Assembly: GCF_949987535.1 (NCBI RefSeq)
Contig: NW_026645880.1
Location: 434,001-498,000 of the forward strand
From: Balaenoptera acutorostrata
Taxonomy: Eukaryota; Chordata; Mammalia; Artiodactyla; Balaenopteridae
Reading direction: 5' to 3'
Length of the DNA stretch: 64,000 nucleotides
Shown here in pieces: positions 63,929 through 64,000 of this stretch (positions are counted from its first letter, which is position 1; each line of letters begins with the position of its first letter). The position numbers were made by a program, and so were the translations under genes. The notes under the pieces were generated by a model that was not told the DNA's origin, did no database searches, and was given only the letters and a program-made list of their open reading frames with translations.

Positions 63929-64000
63929 TTGTCATCACAATGCTCCATGGCCCTTGTCATCACAATGCTCCAGAATTCTTGTCATCACCATGTTCCATTA

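Larger units (their letters stand above)
1..64000. repeat. Satellite array of 24-25 bp monomers filling the window
   Basis: Every stretch read is built from 24-25 bp units sharing the core tgtcatcacaatg, followed by ctcca or ttcca and a class-specific tail. The commonest order is a (tail agaattc, 25 bp), b (tail tgaccg, 25 bp), c (tail tggccc, 24 bp), which gives a 74-bp trimer; d-b (tail taattc then tgaccg) gives a 49-bp dimer. All units are co-oriented. No unique sequence, gene, RNA gene or transposon interrupts the array and neither edge is reached, so the true array is longer than 64 kb. The type of locus (centromeric, subtelomeric, sex-linked or other) cannot be told from the sequence. 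Confidence 0.98.

Noticed and set aside
1..64000. CRISPR array (24-25 bp repeats)
   Set aside because: There are no unique spacers: the intervals between cores are only 11-12 bp and belong to a few recurrent classes. There are no cas genes and the length is far beyond any CRISPR array.
1..64000. Plasmid or phage iteron origin, or a bacterial surface-repeat gene
   Set aside because: No replication gene, no long frame and no prokaryotic gene context in 64 kb, and a repeat length not divisible by 3.
1..64000. Known centromeric satellite with CENP-B boxes
   Set aside because: I found no sequence matching the CENP-B box pattern TTCG....A..CGGG; the few ttcg occurrences (cccttcgcatc) do not continue the motif. 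Centromere identity is therefore unsupported, though not excluded.
1..64000. Embedded transposable element or tRNA/rRNA/5S unit
   Set aside because: Even the most diverged segment (the landmark) can be parsed into 21-26 bp monomer-like units and shows no terminal repeats, target-site duplications, poly-A tail or RNA-gene boxes.
1..64000. Inverted segments of the array
   Set aside because: The reverse-complement core cattgtgatgaca was not seen on the + strand anywhere I read, so all copies appear co-oriented. A computed search would settle it.

Overview
This window is one uninterrupted tandem-repeat (satellite/minisatellite) array. I found no protein-coding gene, RNA gene, transposable element, CRISPR array or unique-sequence flank in any of the 64 kb. 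Absence of genes over this length, together with nested higher-order repeats, points to a eukaryotic genome, probably a pericentromeric, subtelomeric or other heterochromatic block. I cannot name the organism. All monomers I read have the same orientation, and no inverted segment was seen.

The basic unit is 24-25 bp with the near-invariant core tgtcatcacaatg, followed by a short variable tail. The main tails define classes: a (tail ctccagaattc, 25 bp, EcoRI site), b (tail ttccatgaccg, 25 bp), c (tail ctccatggccc, 24 bp, NcoI site), d (tail ctccataattc, 24 bp), e (tail ctccagattgc, 25 bp) and f (tail caccatggccc, 24 bp). The commonest arrangement is the trimer a-b-c, exactly 74 bp (25+25+24); the dimer d-b is 49 bp. 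At about 24.7 bp per unit the window holds roughly 2,600 monomers. The consensus trimer has 18 A, 22 T, 23 C and 11 G (46% GC, strongly C-over-G on the + strand).

The array is punctuated by a 306-bp landmark made of about 13 strongly diverged monomers, including a fixed ctctatatag motif and an AT-rich centre. There are 33 full copies and one 5'-truncated copy, all co-oriented and spaced 0.64-5.2 kb apart. Landmarks fall into two domains: type A (gacactgg, caatttgc, ccgtgac) from 1 to about 40 kb and type B (gaccctgg, cactttgc, usually ccatgac) from 40.65 kb to the end. A few chimeric copies mix the two.

Above the landmark level are large repeats. In the A domain these are: a 5.2-kb segment repeated at offset 6,374 (two base differences found by eye), a follow-on segment at offset 6,571, a third-copy segment at 13,635, tandem duplications of 1,477 and 616 bp, segments at offsets 7,286 and 8,148, and a four-copy landmark-free block. 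In the B domain they are: a compressed cluster of eight landmarks (40.6-46.3 kb), three successive 3.9-4.0 kb higher-order units (52.1 kb to the end), and a pair of regions about 13.95 kb apart. Offsets change mostly by whole numbers of monomers, as expected for unequal exchange or replication slippage between aligned monomers.

Short open frames are everywhere, but they are artefacts of the repeat. The 74-bp trimer is not divisible by 3, so the same DNA is read as SSQCS, VITML or CHHNAP in turn, and the frames usually stop at the TGA inside ccatgacc. I therefore annotate no CDS. Repeat boundaries were placed by eye, mostly to within about 50 bp.
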